NCBI RefSeq assembly: GCF_041260155.1
Contig: NC_091930.1
Span: 42,971,096-43,035,095, forward strand
Length of the DNA: 64,000 nucleotides
DNA from: Ptychodera flava
Lineage: Eukaryota > Hemichordata > Enteropneusta > Ptychoderidae
Direction of reading: 5' to 3'
Shown: one piece after another, positions 22,998 to 33,179 of the stretch
Position numbering within the stretch: the first letter of the stretch is position 1
Layout of the letters: the number at the start of each line of letters is the position of its first letter
Notes under the pieces: generated by a model
What the model was told of the DNA's origin: nothing
The model's input: the letters and a program-made list of their open reading frames with translations, nothing else
Databases searched by the model: none
Position numbers and translations under genes: made by a program

Positions 22998-23405
22998 TAG
23001 CTCTGCGTTATATAACGCCGAAAACACACAGCATCGTACGCAGGGCCATCATTCATTGTGCGATGTTTCTGTGTAAGTTCACAGTGTAATTTGATTTTGG
23101 ACGAAGACAATCAGCACTCGCACACAGGCGTTCTGTTTACTGGATAGTTTGTATAAGTGTAGTTTATGCTACGTTCCGATGTTCTGTTCCGTAAAAGTCT
23201 ACGGAACAAAACGTCGGAACCATGGTCGGAACGTAGCATAAAACAAACTACCCAGTATTAATAGCTCTGCATGTCCATGGCAGGGCTGTGTGTTAGCGGC
23301 GCGGCGTTATACGACCTCCCAACACATGTGGTGGGAGGCCGTATAACGCCGGTAACACACAGCCCTGCCATGCAGAGCTACCCAGTAAACAGAACGCCTG
23401 TATGC
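22998..23405. repeat. Nested palindromes (three-way foldback structure)
   Basis: The outer arms 23122-23146 and 23379-23404 pair (AGGCGTTCTGTTTACTGG with CCAGTAAACAGAACGCCT). Inside are two hairpins. One at 23162-23245 pairs TTTATGCTACGTTCCGA with its complement, plus an inner TGTTCCGTA/TACGGAACA. The other at 23263-23379 pairs AGCTCTGCATG and GGCAGGGCTGTGTGTTA with their complements. A related short piece (GCTCTGCGTTATATAACGCC) stands at 22999. The whole could fold into a Y-shaped structure and probably reflects nested foldback elements. Confidence 0.88.
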
Positions 23406-23800
23406 GAGTATGAAATATAACGTCGAGCAACAAGATTGAAATTAATGACTGTTTTTGAGCTGGTACTCACTCAGTAAACTGCTAGGCCATATGGACATCC
23501 GCATATCCATACAGTGATCGGTGGGTCGCTGGTCTCGACCGTGCCGTGTGCAGCGCAATCTCCCATGATGCTAATATGAGACACCCTAACCAGGTGAAAA
23601 AATTGGACGCGCAGTTTGGGCTGGTTCGCAGTGTAAAATGCATCGGAATTTTGAAAAAGTAATAAAAGTGAGCGCATATATCAAAAAGGACCAAAATAAC
23701 AGATTAGTATTGGCAATGTTACAAAGTTTAACAACTTTATGCAAATATAGGAATGGAAAAATCCCTGGACTGCGATAAATTTCAGTTCAATTACAACTAC
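23406..23800. other. No gene seen
   Basis: Between the palindromes and the Penelope copy there are only short frames. Confidence 0.4.
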
Positions 23801-25325
23801 GGGGACCACTTTGAAGTCAGGGACCACTTAGAGGTCTTCACAGTCGTTGATGTCATGCTGATCAGAGTTGAAATGAGTGGCTACAGGAGTGTCTTTATTG
23901 TGGCGAGTAGTCGAGAGATGATTGTTGAAACGTAGTCTAAGTGAAGTCTTAGTTTCACCCACATATTGTTTTGAGCAACGTTTGCATGTGATGAGATAAA
24001 TGATGTTTTTACTTTGACAGCTCATATTATTTCTGATTTCATGGGTGGTATTATTGGCTGTGCTAGTGAAATGGGTGATATCAGATGAAAATTTGCAAAC
24101 ATTGCATGCCCTTTTTGAGCCGCATTTAAAGAAACCAGGTTTGTGTGTAATGGACGTACTAATGTCGGAGTGAACCAGAAGATCGCGGAGATTTCTGTTA
24201 CGACGGTATGATATTATAGGTGTATCTGGTATCGCCTGTGTACATCTTGGTGATTTGTGTAGAGTGTTAAAGTGTGAGGAGATAACTTTTTTCAAGTCGG
24301 GATGACGAGGATTGAAGGTGGTGACAAGGGGGATGCGGGATTGGGGTTGTTTATTATGGTATTGCAGTAAGGTTGTTCTGGGGATCGCCTTGGCACGTTC
24401 GATTTGGTTTACCACAAGATTTCGTGGGTAGCCTCGTTCCAAGAGAGAAAATTGTAGTTCAGAAAGGTGCGTGTCTCTCCAATGAGTTTCTGAACAAATG
24501 CGACAAATTCGAATGGCCAGTCTATATGGTAAACCCCGTTCAACATGTCTAGGGTGTGAGGAATTAAAATGAAGATACTGATGGGTGTCGGTAGGTTTTT
24601 CGTATAAATCGGTCATAATTTTGCCGTGATCATCCACATGAACTTTGACATCTAGAAATGGGATGCTTGTCTTGGATATCTCCATGGTGAATTTGATAGT
24701 GGGATGATATGAATTGAGAAACTTAAAGAAGGCAGTAATGGCTTGCATGTTTGCTACGAAAATGCTATAAATGTCATCGATAAATCGATGCCATAGAAGT
24801 GGTGTTGAGGGTGCGTCCTGTAGGATTTTTTCTTCCAGGTCACCCATGGCTGTACCGTGAATTGTAGGAAGTGTTGGTTGTTGAAGATAAAGTTATTGCT
24901 GTAGAGGATTAATTTTAAAAAAAACGTATGATAGTATTTGTGGGTGGGGTCTTGTCGGATCTACGATCTAAGGCCTTACGACAGGCTTGTATGCCTTCCT
25001 CTATGGGAATACTTGGATACAGAGAAACCACGTCAAATGTTATCATGGAGCTTCCTGGAGGAATGTGTTCTACATTATGGATTATCTGTAAAAAGTGGGT
25101 CGTGTCTTTGATATATGATGGTAATTTCGCTGCTAGTGGTTGGAGATGATAATCTATGTATTCAGAAATACCTTTTGTTGGATGGTTAATGGTGGAAATA
25201 ATTTGTCTAAATGGGATGCCCAAAAGACGGCACCTAGTTATGCCATTATGTCACAAGTTCATTAAAATACGTTCGGACCAAACAACTGGGTGTGGTAGTG
25301 TGTATCAATCAAGTTTCTATATTAT
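23800..25325 (-). mobile_element. Penelope-like retroelement, 5'-incomplete, with RT and GIY-YIG domains
   Basis: The outer end (25254-25320) is shared with the fragment at 10586-10652. The inner end (23801-23842) is shared with 11060-11107. The coding region runs on the minus strand. This copy and the 10.6 kb fragment lie in opposite orientation on either side of the satellite region. Beyond 25325 there is a spacer and then a long TA run at 25373. Confidence 0.85.
23828..25250 (-). pseudogene. Penelope-like polyprotein: reverse transcriptase and GIY-YIG endonuclease, frameshifted
   Basis: The frame 25223-24915 carries RT motif A as TFDVVSLYPSIP. The frame from 24847 carries motif C as WHRFIDDIYSIF, typical of Penelope-like reverse transcriptases. 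One or more frameshifts lie between, near 24860-24915. The C-terminal part has a CxxC-type linker (KRACNVCKF) and then NIIYLITCKRCSKQYVGET, the core of a GIY-YIG nuclease, followed by LRLRFNNHL. These elements copy RNA at nuclease-made nicks. The frame ends at 23828 soon after the nuclease core, so the normal end of the domain is missing. The N-terminal RT fingers are also missing. I call it a dead copy. Confidence 0.85.
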
Positions 25326-25370
25326 TCCACTCCACTCTCCACTGGGGATCAACTGCTCACGTCCTATTGA

Positions 25371-25474
<104 letters not shown>

Positions 25475-25744
25475 CTCCCAAATATTTTTTTTTCGATGAT
25501 ATATCGGCCCTGCAAACACATATGTGTGCGATTTTATGATGACTTAAAGCATATTTCAAAAATGCACATTGCATTTACATCATTTGGTGTACTATTTACG
25601 ACAACAGAACAGAAGAAGTGAACTTAACTGCTAATTTGAATGTTTAAGATTTTGAGTGATAATTTTTTAAAGGTCGGGGGATAGTGTTTTACCATCTTCG
25701 AAATATATTCATAGATAAACAAGTAGGTTATTTTGTTTCTCTTG

Positions 25745-25927
25745 CTTAGACAAAAATCTGTCAACCTACTTGGAATACATTAATTCAATCTGTACAAACA
25801 GAACGACACGTCGGGCCAGCCTATTCCACGAAAAACATGATTTCGGAAATGATACCTTCGACAGCAAAAAAGGTATCGAAAATATTAATACTTGTTGACA
25901 AATTTGTGTGACAGTATTTCTCAAAAG

Positions 25928-25984
<57 letters not shown>

Positions 25985-26180
25985 TCATTTAGTCGATGAT
26001 CTGTCAAGTACTCGCCATACATTGAATTAAACATCAAAAACGCATCTACATATTATTGTCCGGCCAGCCCATCCCACGAAGAATATTTTGACTTTGGAAA
26101 TGATACCTTCGACAGCATAAAAGGCATTGGAAACACAAATACTCGTTTACAAAATTGTATAAGCGTATTTCTCAGAAGTA
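25745..26180 (+). repeat. Diverged direct duplication upstream of the second glycosyltransferase-like gene
   Basis: About 25745-25925 and 25990-26178 are related. They share ATCTGTCAA, GGCCAGCC-ATTCCACGAA, GAAATGATACCTTCGACAGC and GTATTTCTCA-AAG. The two copies are offset by about 250 bases with a TA run (25931-25982) between them. The second copy ends about 15 bases before the ATG at 26195. Confidence 0.75.
25931..25982. repeat. (TA)n microsatellite
   Basis: A pure TA run between the two copies of the upstream duplication. Confidence 0.97.
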
Positions 26181-26194
26181 TATTATTCCTTAAT

Positions 26195-27732
26195 ATGTTT
26201 AAGAATAATATCAATACAACGAGGGCGAATTGTCAGTCATTTCCAGTCGTCGGTGACGTGAGCGACGAACATCTCGTTCACGTTCATTCAGAAGTATTTC
26301 CAAGAATAACATTTTCACCTGCTACAAGAATTAGATCTCTCAGCTTTTGTGTTTTATGTTTAAATCTAACAGCCAACCACCTAGTTCGAGAGAATCCGAC
26401 TGTTTATAAATCCAGGTAAGAAGGTATGGTAATGTATATAAGCTTAAAGTGAAAACAGGAAATTAGTTTGCATTAACTTTCAATAGCACATACATCAAGA
26501 CATCACAAGTTGCGAAGTCGACTAAGTGTTTCATAAAGAATTATTTAGGACAGTTGGTGTATTGTGTGTAAAATAATGCAACGTGAGTGTTTTCTTGTGT
26601 ATGTTCATTTCACAGTGGGACTGTTTTGTTCCTAACCAAGTACTGGTATGGTGCAAGTGATTTCCCTGCTTCGAACGGTGACTACTGGATTGTCAGACAC
26701 TTTCTCCGAAGAAGCTTTAAGGTTGTCATTCTTGCGCTGAATGCTTCTCCTGACATTTTAAACGAGGATAACCAAAATGTAATTACGGCAAAAAATCCAA
26801 AGGGTGATACGCCAAATGCATTATGGTTTACAAATTATAGTTATTACCGCTTTCCACAATTGAAACAATTGGGAAAAGTTGATATCATAATAGGAAGTAT
26901 TCCTGAAACCTCACATAGTGCCATTGCCCTTAGAGATATGTACTTCCCATATGCTGACGTTTGTCTACTTTTTTATTATACATTAGACCATTTTAGATAC
27001 TTTCTTAAGGTCGGTTTGACTTCCATTAAAGAGCAAATAGATCAGGTGGAATATATCTTGTGCCCAGGCAGGGAAACAAAAGCGGATGCTGAACGCATTG
27101 CACGTCGTGAATCAGAGAATTCAAAACCGGAAATACAGGTATTAGATCCCATCGTGATAACAACTAATAGACAAGTACCTAAGCTAGAGATTGATGGCTT
27201 CCTTCAAATTTTAACGCTTGTATACATATTACCGGTAGACAGGCATGTTCAGACCAAGATCACTGCATTATGTCAGGCACTTAGCAAAGTGGCAGATAAA
27301 TTATGGAATCCCCCCACAAAAGTTGAGGTAAAATGGACTGTTATAAACATGGCAGATACGGAAGAGAATAGCTTAATTAGTGAAAAAATGTCTGAAAACA
27401 TACAATCTGAACAACTTAACTTCATCTACAGGGCAGAGCCTACCCTTAGGGAAATGAATGTTGAGTTAAGGTTTTACGATTTATGTATAATTGGTTCAAA
27501 CAATGAACTATTAGTTCGATTTGGTATGCAAGCTGTAACAGAGGGGACACCAATACTCTTTCCAGAACATTCTGGTCTTCTTCAAAGGCTCAGTATAGAT
27601 AAATATAAGTATAAATATTATAGGGCAGTGAACGTCGGGTTAAATGGCAAGGATGTGGAAAAAGATGCTGATAGATGGAGTATAGCCATTTTTGATTGGT
27701 TTTTTTCCAACTTTCCTCCGCACAGAAACTGA
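26195..27732 (+). CDS. Divergent glycosyltransferase-B-like paralogue, two exons
   Basis: Exon 1 is 26195-26415 (donor GTAAGA) and exon 2 is 26619-27732 (acceptor TTTCACAG). Both sides are phase 2, giving 444 residues. Exon 2 opens with VLFLTKYWYGASDFP, equivalent to the LFIFASWITSQYK start of the 6.6 kb gene. VDIIIGSIPETSHSAIALRD and YFPYADVCL then match the repeated N-lobe. The C-lobe has LCIIGSNNELLVRFGMQAVTEGTP-like sequence at about residues 363-385. Of the E-x7-E dyad typical of GT4 enzymes, Glu 370 is kept but residue 378 is Gln. It has a single N-lobe and no TRADD-N or coiled-coil exons. Exon 1 (73 residues) shows no known domain; its join is supported by phase only. Either a short family member or a 3'-truncated copy. 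Confidence 0.65.
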
Positions 27733-27849
27733 CCAGGTTTGACCAGTCAAACATCTCTTATTCCGACTGTTCTCAATGTGTTTGTCTCGTCAATATATCT
27801 ATCCTACACTCTCATACGGCAACCAAGGAGGCTCATGAAATCACTTTTA

Positions 27850-28975
27850 ATAGTTTTATTTCAACCTTGATTTTGAATTTGGATTCCTTTGCATTTTCAT
27901 TGTCGTTTTTATTTTGAGTTTTGCTTTGATTTCGATCTTTTCTCTCGAATAAAAATTGACTTTGAATTACCTTTACATCTTGATTTTCGTTTAAAAGTTA
28001 GAATCATATTCATTCTTGAAAATGAAATTAATTTTCATTTCGAGTTTGATTTTGCTTTTGAATTTATCTCTCCAATGAAAATTCACTTTAGATATCCTTT
28101 ACGTTTTTATTTTTATTATTAAAGTAAGAATCATTTTCATTCTTCGAAATGGAATAAATTTTAATTTTGAGTTTTCATTTTGCTTTTGATTTTATCTCGA
28201 ATGAACATTGACTTTAGATTTCCTTTACATTTTGATTTTTCATTTTCATCCTTAAATATGAAATTACCTTTCATTTCGAGTTTGATTTTGCTTTTGATGT
28301 TATCTCTCCTATGAAAATTGAATTTACATTTCCTTTACATTTTGATTTTTTCATTTTTATTCGTGAAAATTAAATAAAGTTTCATTTCGAGTGATTTTGA
28401 TTTTGATTTTATCTGTACTATGAAAATTGAATTTAATATTTCCTTTACATTTTGATTTTTTCATTTTTATTAGTGAAAATTAAATTAAGTTTCATTTCGA
28501 GTGATTTTGCTTTGATTTTATCTCTCCTATGAAAATTGAATTTACATTTCCTTTACATTTTGATGTTTTCATTTTCATTCGTGCAAATGAAATTAATTTT
28601 CATTCGAGTGATTTTCTTTTTGATTTCATCTCTCTTATCAAAATTGACTTTAGACTCTCTTTTCGTATTGATTTTTCATTTTCATTCTAAAAATGAAATT
28701 AATTTTCATTTCGAGTTTGATTTTGCTTTTAATTTTATCTGTCGAATGAAAATTCACTTTAAATTTTTATTTTCAGTGAAATTAATTTTCATTTCGAGTT
28801 TGATTTTGATTTTGTTTTTCTCTAAAATGAAAATTGACTTTAGATTTCCTTGACGTTTTGATATTTTTATGAGTAAGAATCATTTTCATTCTGCAAAATA
28901 ATGAAATTCATTTTTATTCAAAGTTCAATTTCAATTTTGTTTTTCATTGCAATTAAATTTCGGTTTATTTTGGTA
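27850..28975 (+). repeat. T-rich degenerate tandem repeat
   Basis: Units of roughly 110-120 bases recur about nine times. They are built from TTTTGATTTTATCTC, ATGAAAATTGA, TTTCCTTTACATTTTGATTT and TTTCATTTCGAGT. Open frames rich in Phe, Ile and Leu here are repeat artefacts. Confidence 0.85.
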
Positions 28976-29002
28976 TATTTGTTTACACATACATAGATAT
29001 TT

Positions 29003-29205
29003 TACACTTTTGATTGGTCCAAAGACATCATGCGACAACCGAAAAGTTCAGGGTCAAAGATTGAAAAGTAAAAATCAAAAGTAAAAACGAAAAACGATAT
29101 TGATTTGCAAATCGAAATCGAAATCGAAATGAAAATCATTTTTAAATGGACATAAAAAATTTATTTCAAAATAAAAATGGAACTGCATATACATCCCTAC
29201 TGAAT
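29003..29205 (+). repeat. Dispersed repeat, copy 1 (second copy at 50.9 kb)
   Basis: ACACTTTTGATTGGTC, AAGACATCATGCGACAA and ACGAAAAACGAT also occur in the same order and orientation at 50889-51085. The flanking simple tandem repeats are in opposite orientation at the two sites. Confidence 0.75.
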
Positions 29206-29734
29206 AAAATGCAGCAAAAGAGGACTCATTGTATGTGAAATCGGCTACTTTTGGTCATGCCCTCTAATTCCTATCAATAAGTGGCCCGTATGTGCCGCCG
29301 AATGGGTCACCTTTTCACGATCGGTTTTTATCGGAAGAAACCAAATATTGGTCGATCATAAAGCAAATGCCCCATAAAATTGGAAAACATTCACATGCAA
29401 ACGAATTCGCGACTTTGTCGAGCAAATCACTAATGCCGGGTTATATTATGGGAATATACATAGCTAGATGTTTTCGACTTTGGGGCATTCCCCCGTAGTA
29501 AAATATAAAGAGTACTCCTCCCGGGGTTTGAGCGAACTTAGGGGTCGGGGAAAGGGTGGGATATTTTGAAACAAGCATCAAAATGAATATAGAACAGATC
29601 AAAATTACCAGATATAAACTGAAAATGCTCACGTGGTACATTATATACTGCAGTTATGTGTAAATTTGAACCTTTGCCACATGTTTGCAACTTCATTGAA
29701 AGTGTTATGATAAACATAATGAATAATATTCACC
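29206..29734. other. No gene seen
   Basis: Short frames only; no domain or repeat recognised. Confidence 0.4.
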
Positions 29735-29738
29735 ACAG

Positions 29739-29788
<50 letters not shown>

Positions 29789-29862
29789 ATGGTTCTTATA
29801 TAGCGCACATATCCACAAGTAGATGTGATCAAGGCGCTTTCCAATTATTAATCCTAAAGCTA
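29735..29862 (-). mobile_element. 3' tail of a CR1/L2-like LINE, antisense
   Basis: A TAA run at 29741-29787 followed by CATGGTTCTTATATAGCGCA and AAGGCGCTTTCC. On the minus strand this reads as a GCGCCTTGATCA tail with a TATATAAG box and a terminal trinucleotide repeat, the usual 3' end of CR1/L2-group LINEs. No coding part remains. Confidence 0.6.
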
Positions 29863-31180
29863 AGTATATATCACCAATTTGGAAAGTTCATTAAAATATG
29901 CAAATTAGGAATTGACTGAAATTTCTCATAAAATATGCAAAATAGGAATTGGTGGAAATGAAAATGCAAAATGACTTTCAATAATGTCGTATCATAGTAT
30001 CTTGAATGGAAAAGAAATTCGTCAACTTTGGTCTAGTCAAGACAGATAAATATCCTTAATTAGGAAAGTTCATTAAATTTGCAAATAAGGAATCGGCTAA
30101 AGTGAAAATGCTTAATGACTTTCAATGTTGTATCATATTATCTTTAATGTGCATAGCAAGTTTCGTCAAATTTGGTCTAGACGATACAGATAAATATCCC
30201 TAATTAGGAAAATTCATTAAATATGCAAATTATGAATTGGCTGAAGTAAAAAATTAATGACTTTCAAAAATGTTGTTTTATAGTATCGTCATATTTAGCA
30301 ATATATTTAGCAAGATTCATCAACTTCGGTCGAGTAAAATCAGATATATATCCTTAATTAGTGAAGTTCATTAAATGTGTAAATAAGGAATTAGCTGAAG
30401 TAAAACTGCTGAATGATTTTCAATAATGTTATATCATAGTATCTTCAATGTACATAACAAGTTTCATCAACTTTGGTCAAGTCAATTCAAATCTAATTAG
30501 GAAAGTTTATTAAGTATGCAAGTATTTGGCTGAAGTAAAAATGCTTAACGACTTTCAACAATGTTATATCATAGTATATTTAATGTGCATAGCAAGTTTC
30601 ATCAATTTCGGTCGAGTCAATTCAAATAAATATCCCTATTTTGAAAAGTTCGTTAAATATGCAAATTAAGAGTTAGATGAAGTAAAACTGCTTAAAGGTA
30701 TACTGGCAACTGTTCCAATTTTGCCACAGTTACCATGGAAAGAAAAAATCTAACCAATCACAGATTTTAAGTGGGTGGCCGCTTTTAAAAACAGCGCCCA
30801 CACATGGGCAATTTGAATACCAAGGAAGGCCCTTTGACCATATATGGGCATATTTAGATTACAGGTGACTGTATACCTTTAATGACTGTCAACAATGTTA
30901 ATCATAGTATCTGCAATATACATACCAAGTTTTGTCAATTTTGACCAAATCAAATCAGATATATATTCCCAATTAGGAAAGTTCATTAAATATGCAAATT
31001 ATCCATTATCTTTTATGTCATCCCTTAATATCTTTCACAGCTCATATATTTTGATGTGGTCAATATTTGTAGCAAATATCATCAAATTATGTGCAGTCGT
31101 CAATATATTTCATTTTTTTAAATCATTAATTATGCAAATGAGTAAAAAAAGGCAAGCCACACCCACCAACAACTAATCAG
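29863..31180 (+). repeat. Degenerate tandem repeat, ~140-155 bp units
   Basis: Repeated phrases are CTAATTAGGAAAGTTCATTA, AATATGCAAATTA, AATGACTTTCAA, ATCATAGTATCTT and CAAGTTTCATCAA. They appear about eight times from 29870 to 31100. An inserted MITE interrupts the array. Confidence 0.85.
30696..30878. mobile_element. 183-bp MITE with TTAA target duplication
   Basis: The element begins AGGTATACTGGCAACTGT and ends ACAGGTGACTGTATACCT, so the ends are inverted repeats. TTAA flanks both sides (30692-30695 and 30879-30882), as for piggyBac-type insertion. It has no coding capacity. It splits the surrounding tandem repeat, so it inserted later. Confidence 0.8.
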
Positions 31181-31254
31181 TTCTTACCATTTGCAAACTG
31201 AACCTTTGTATCAGATTTGATTATGATTTGATGAGCCATTTTTGAGATATCGAG

Positions 31255-31329
31255 CACAAAGACAGACAGACAGACACACAGACACACAGACTGACACCCA
31301 GACAAAACAGGCAGACAGACACACATACA
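31255..31329. repeat. GACA/CACA microsatellite at the LINE 5' edge
   Basis: A run of ACAGACAGACAGACACACAG type directly before the CR1-like element. Confidence 0.8.
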
Positions 31330-31859
31330 TTGAGTCGCGTTACGTGCTGCACTCGTCGTCTTAGTCTCTCCAGTTCATGTCTTCTTGCCGTTTTAATCTT
31401 CCTCAAGTTTGTTTATGAATGTCTGGACTTTACTCCACAACTGTTACTGAGAGCCGTGCCTTCCTTTGGAACTACATTGGTTTTAGTTTGTCTTGCCGGC
31501 CTTGACATTTCCACAGTCACCATTTTTTAAGACATGCCTTCACCAGTGTACAAAGCTGCCACCTTGATTCGTATCGGCAAGAATATCATGAATGGCCGCC
31601 TATTGTCAAGGGTAACCACCACCTTATGGAACAGACTCAAAGATGCGAATATATGTAAGACTCAGAATACCAAGAGAGGCTGCTTTGCAGGCAGACAAAA
31701 GCAACGTCGCATTCAAACACGAATAATGCCGCACCATCTGTTTAATTATTGTGGAACAACCAATCAGATTTCCCGTGCTGCTTATGGTTATGTGATCAAG
31801 ATTCCTCTCATCGAACATTCAAAAAGCGGAACTGAATCGTCTCAAATCAATAGTCAGCA

Positions 31860-32767
31860 TCACAGAAATACTGTACGTTGCTCCTTCATGAATTGCCGAT
31901 CACTGTGTAATTAGTCCACAGCCATTAATGAATTCTTGCAAGATCGCCACTTAGATGTCTTAATGCTTGCTGAGACATGGCTGCGTGACGATGAAAGTGA
32001 TTCATCCCTCATCACAGACGTCCTTCCACCTGGTTATAGTATTATCAATGTCCCGCGTAACCGTCGTGGGGGAGGCATCGCCACAATCTATAGCTCATCA
32101 TTGTCAGTGTCGCCACATCCAGTCCCTACTTTTATCAAATCAGTTGAATTAATGGAAGTACGTATAAAGACTCCATCGTCGAATCTTACTCTAGCTACAG
32201 TTTATCGCCCTCCACCAAATAAATCAAATGGTTTCACCGTCGTTGACTTCTTCAATGACTTCACCGATTTTTTTGTCTGGTCATCTTACTGATAACTCGT
32301 CGCTTGTTATCGCTGGCGATTTCAACCTTCATACTGATAATCCGATGTGCTCGAATGTCCGGAAGTATTATGACATCCTGGAATCATTTTCTATGCGTCA
32401 ATTGGTAACTTGTGCTACACATCCTGCTGGTCATACTATTGACCATATCGTCACTCGTGCCGATGACAGTACCATCGCTGATGTTCGAGTCGAACCAATT
32501 CACGCAATCTCTGACCATTTCCCAGTGCTATTCTCCATAAACAATTTCCCTCATGTCAGAACCACTCGTAAATGTGTTACTTCAAGAAACATGAAATCAT
32601 TCTCGGCTAAAGAACTCGCTGCAGATTTATCTGCATCCATCCAACTCCAATCAGACGCCGACATAACTGCAATTGGGGGCTGCTCAATAACACAGTCCGC
32701 GATACTTTTGATCGCCATGCACCAACGCGTGAGAGACTGGTCCCAAATAGGCGACAAGTTCCATTGA
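31860..32767 (+). pseudogene. LINE apurinic-like endonuclease domain, frameshifted
   Basis: MNCRSLCN at about 31888 is the usual start of the LINE endonuclease. A TAG follows, then LDVLMLAETWL. Later motifs VYRPPP and AGDFNLHTD, plus the C-terminal ISDHFPVLF, fit the AP-endonuclease fold that nicks target DNA. The frame changes near 32270 (ends as WSSY in one frame, continues as SSLVIAGDFN in another). Confidence 0.85.
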
Positions 32768-33179
32768 TTAATCAGTCAATAATTGATGCACGGTTGAAAA
32801 GAATGAAGGCAGAAAGAGTATAGAGAAAAACGAGATGGAAGTTCATCGCCAGATTTACAGAGCTTGTTGGGCTGACGGCGTTTGTTATGTTGAAGCTGCC
32901 AAAAGAGCCATTACATCGGACTTGTTGACGATTGTGCAGGTAACAAAAAGCAGTTATTTCAGGTCGTAAAGGGCCTCCTTGGTCATAATAATACTTCCGC
33001 TGTTCTACAAAAACATGATGACTCTTCGGAATTAGCAAATTGTTTTGCTAAATTCTTCTTAAATCGCATCAAGTCACTAAGTTTGAACCTCGGTACTGTG
33101 TCTGAAAATTCTAATTACCATCATTCACAGCCTGTAACTGTATTGAAACCAATATGTCGCGCCTTTAAACCTATAATTG

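Noticed and set aside
27696..28853. Phe/Leu-rich frames that look like membrane proteins
   Set aside because: They fall in the T-rich tandem repeat; hydrophobicity comes from base composition.
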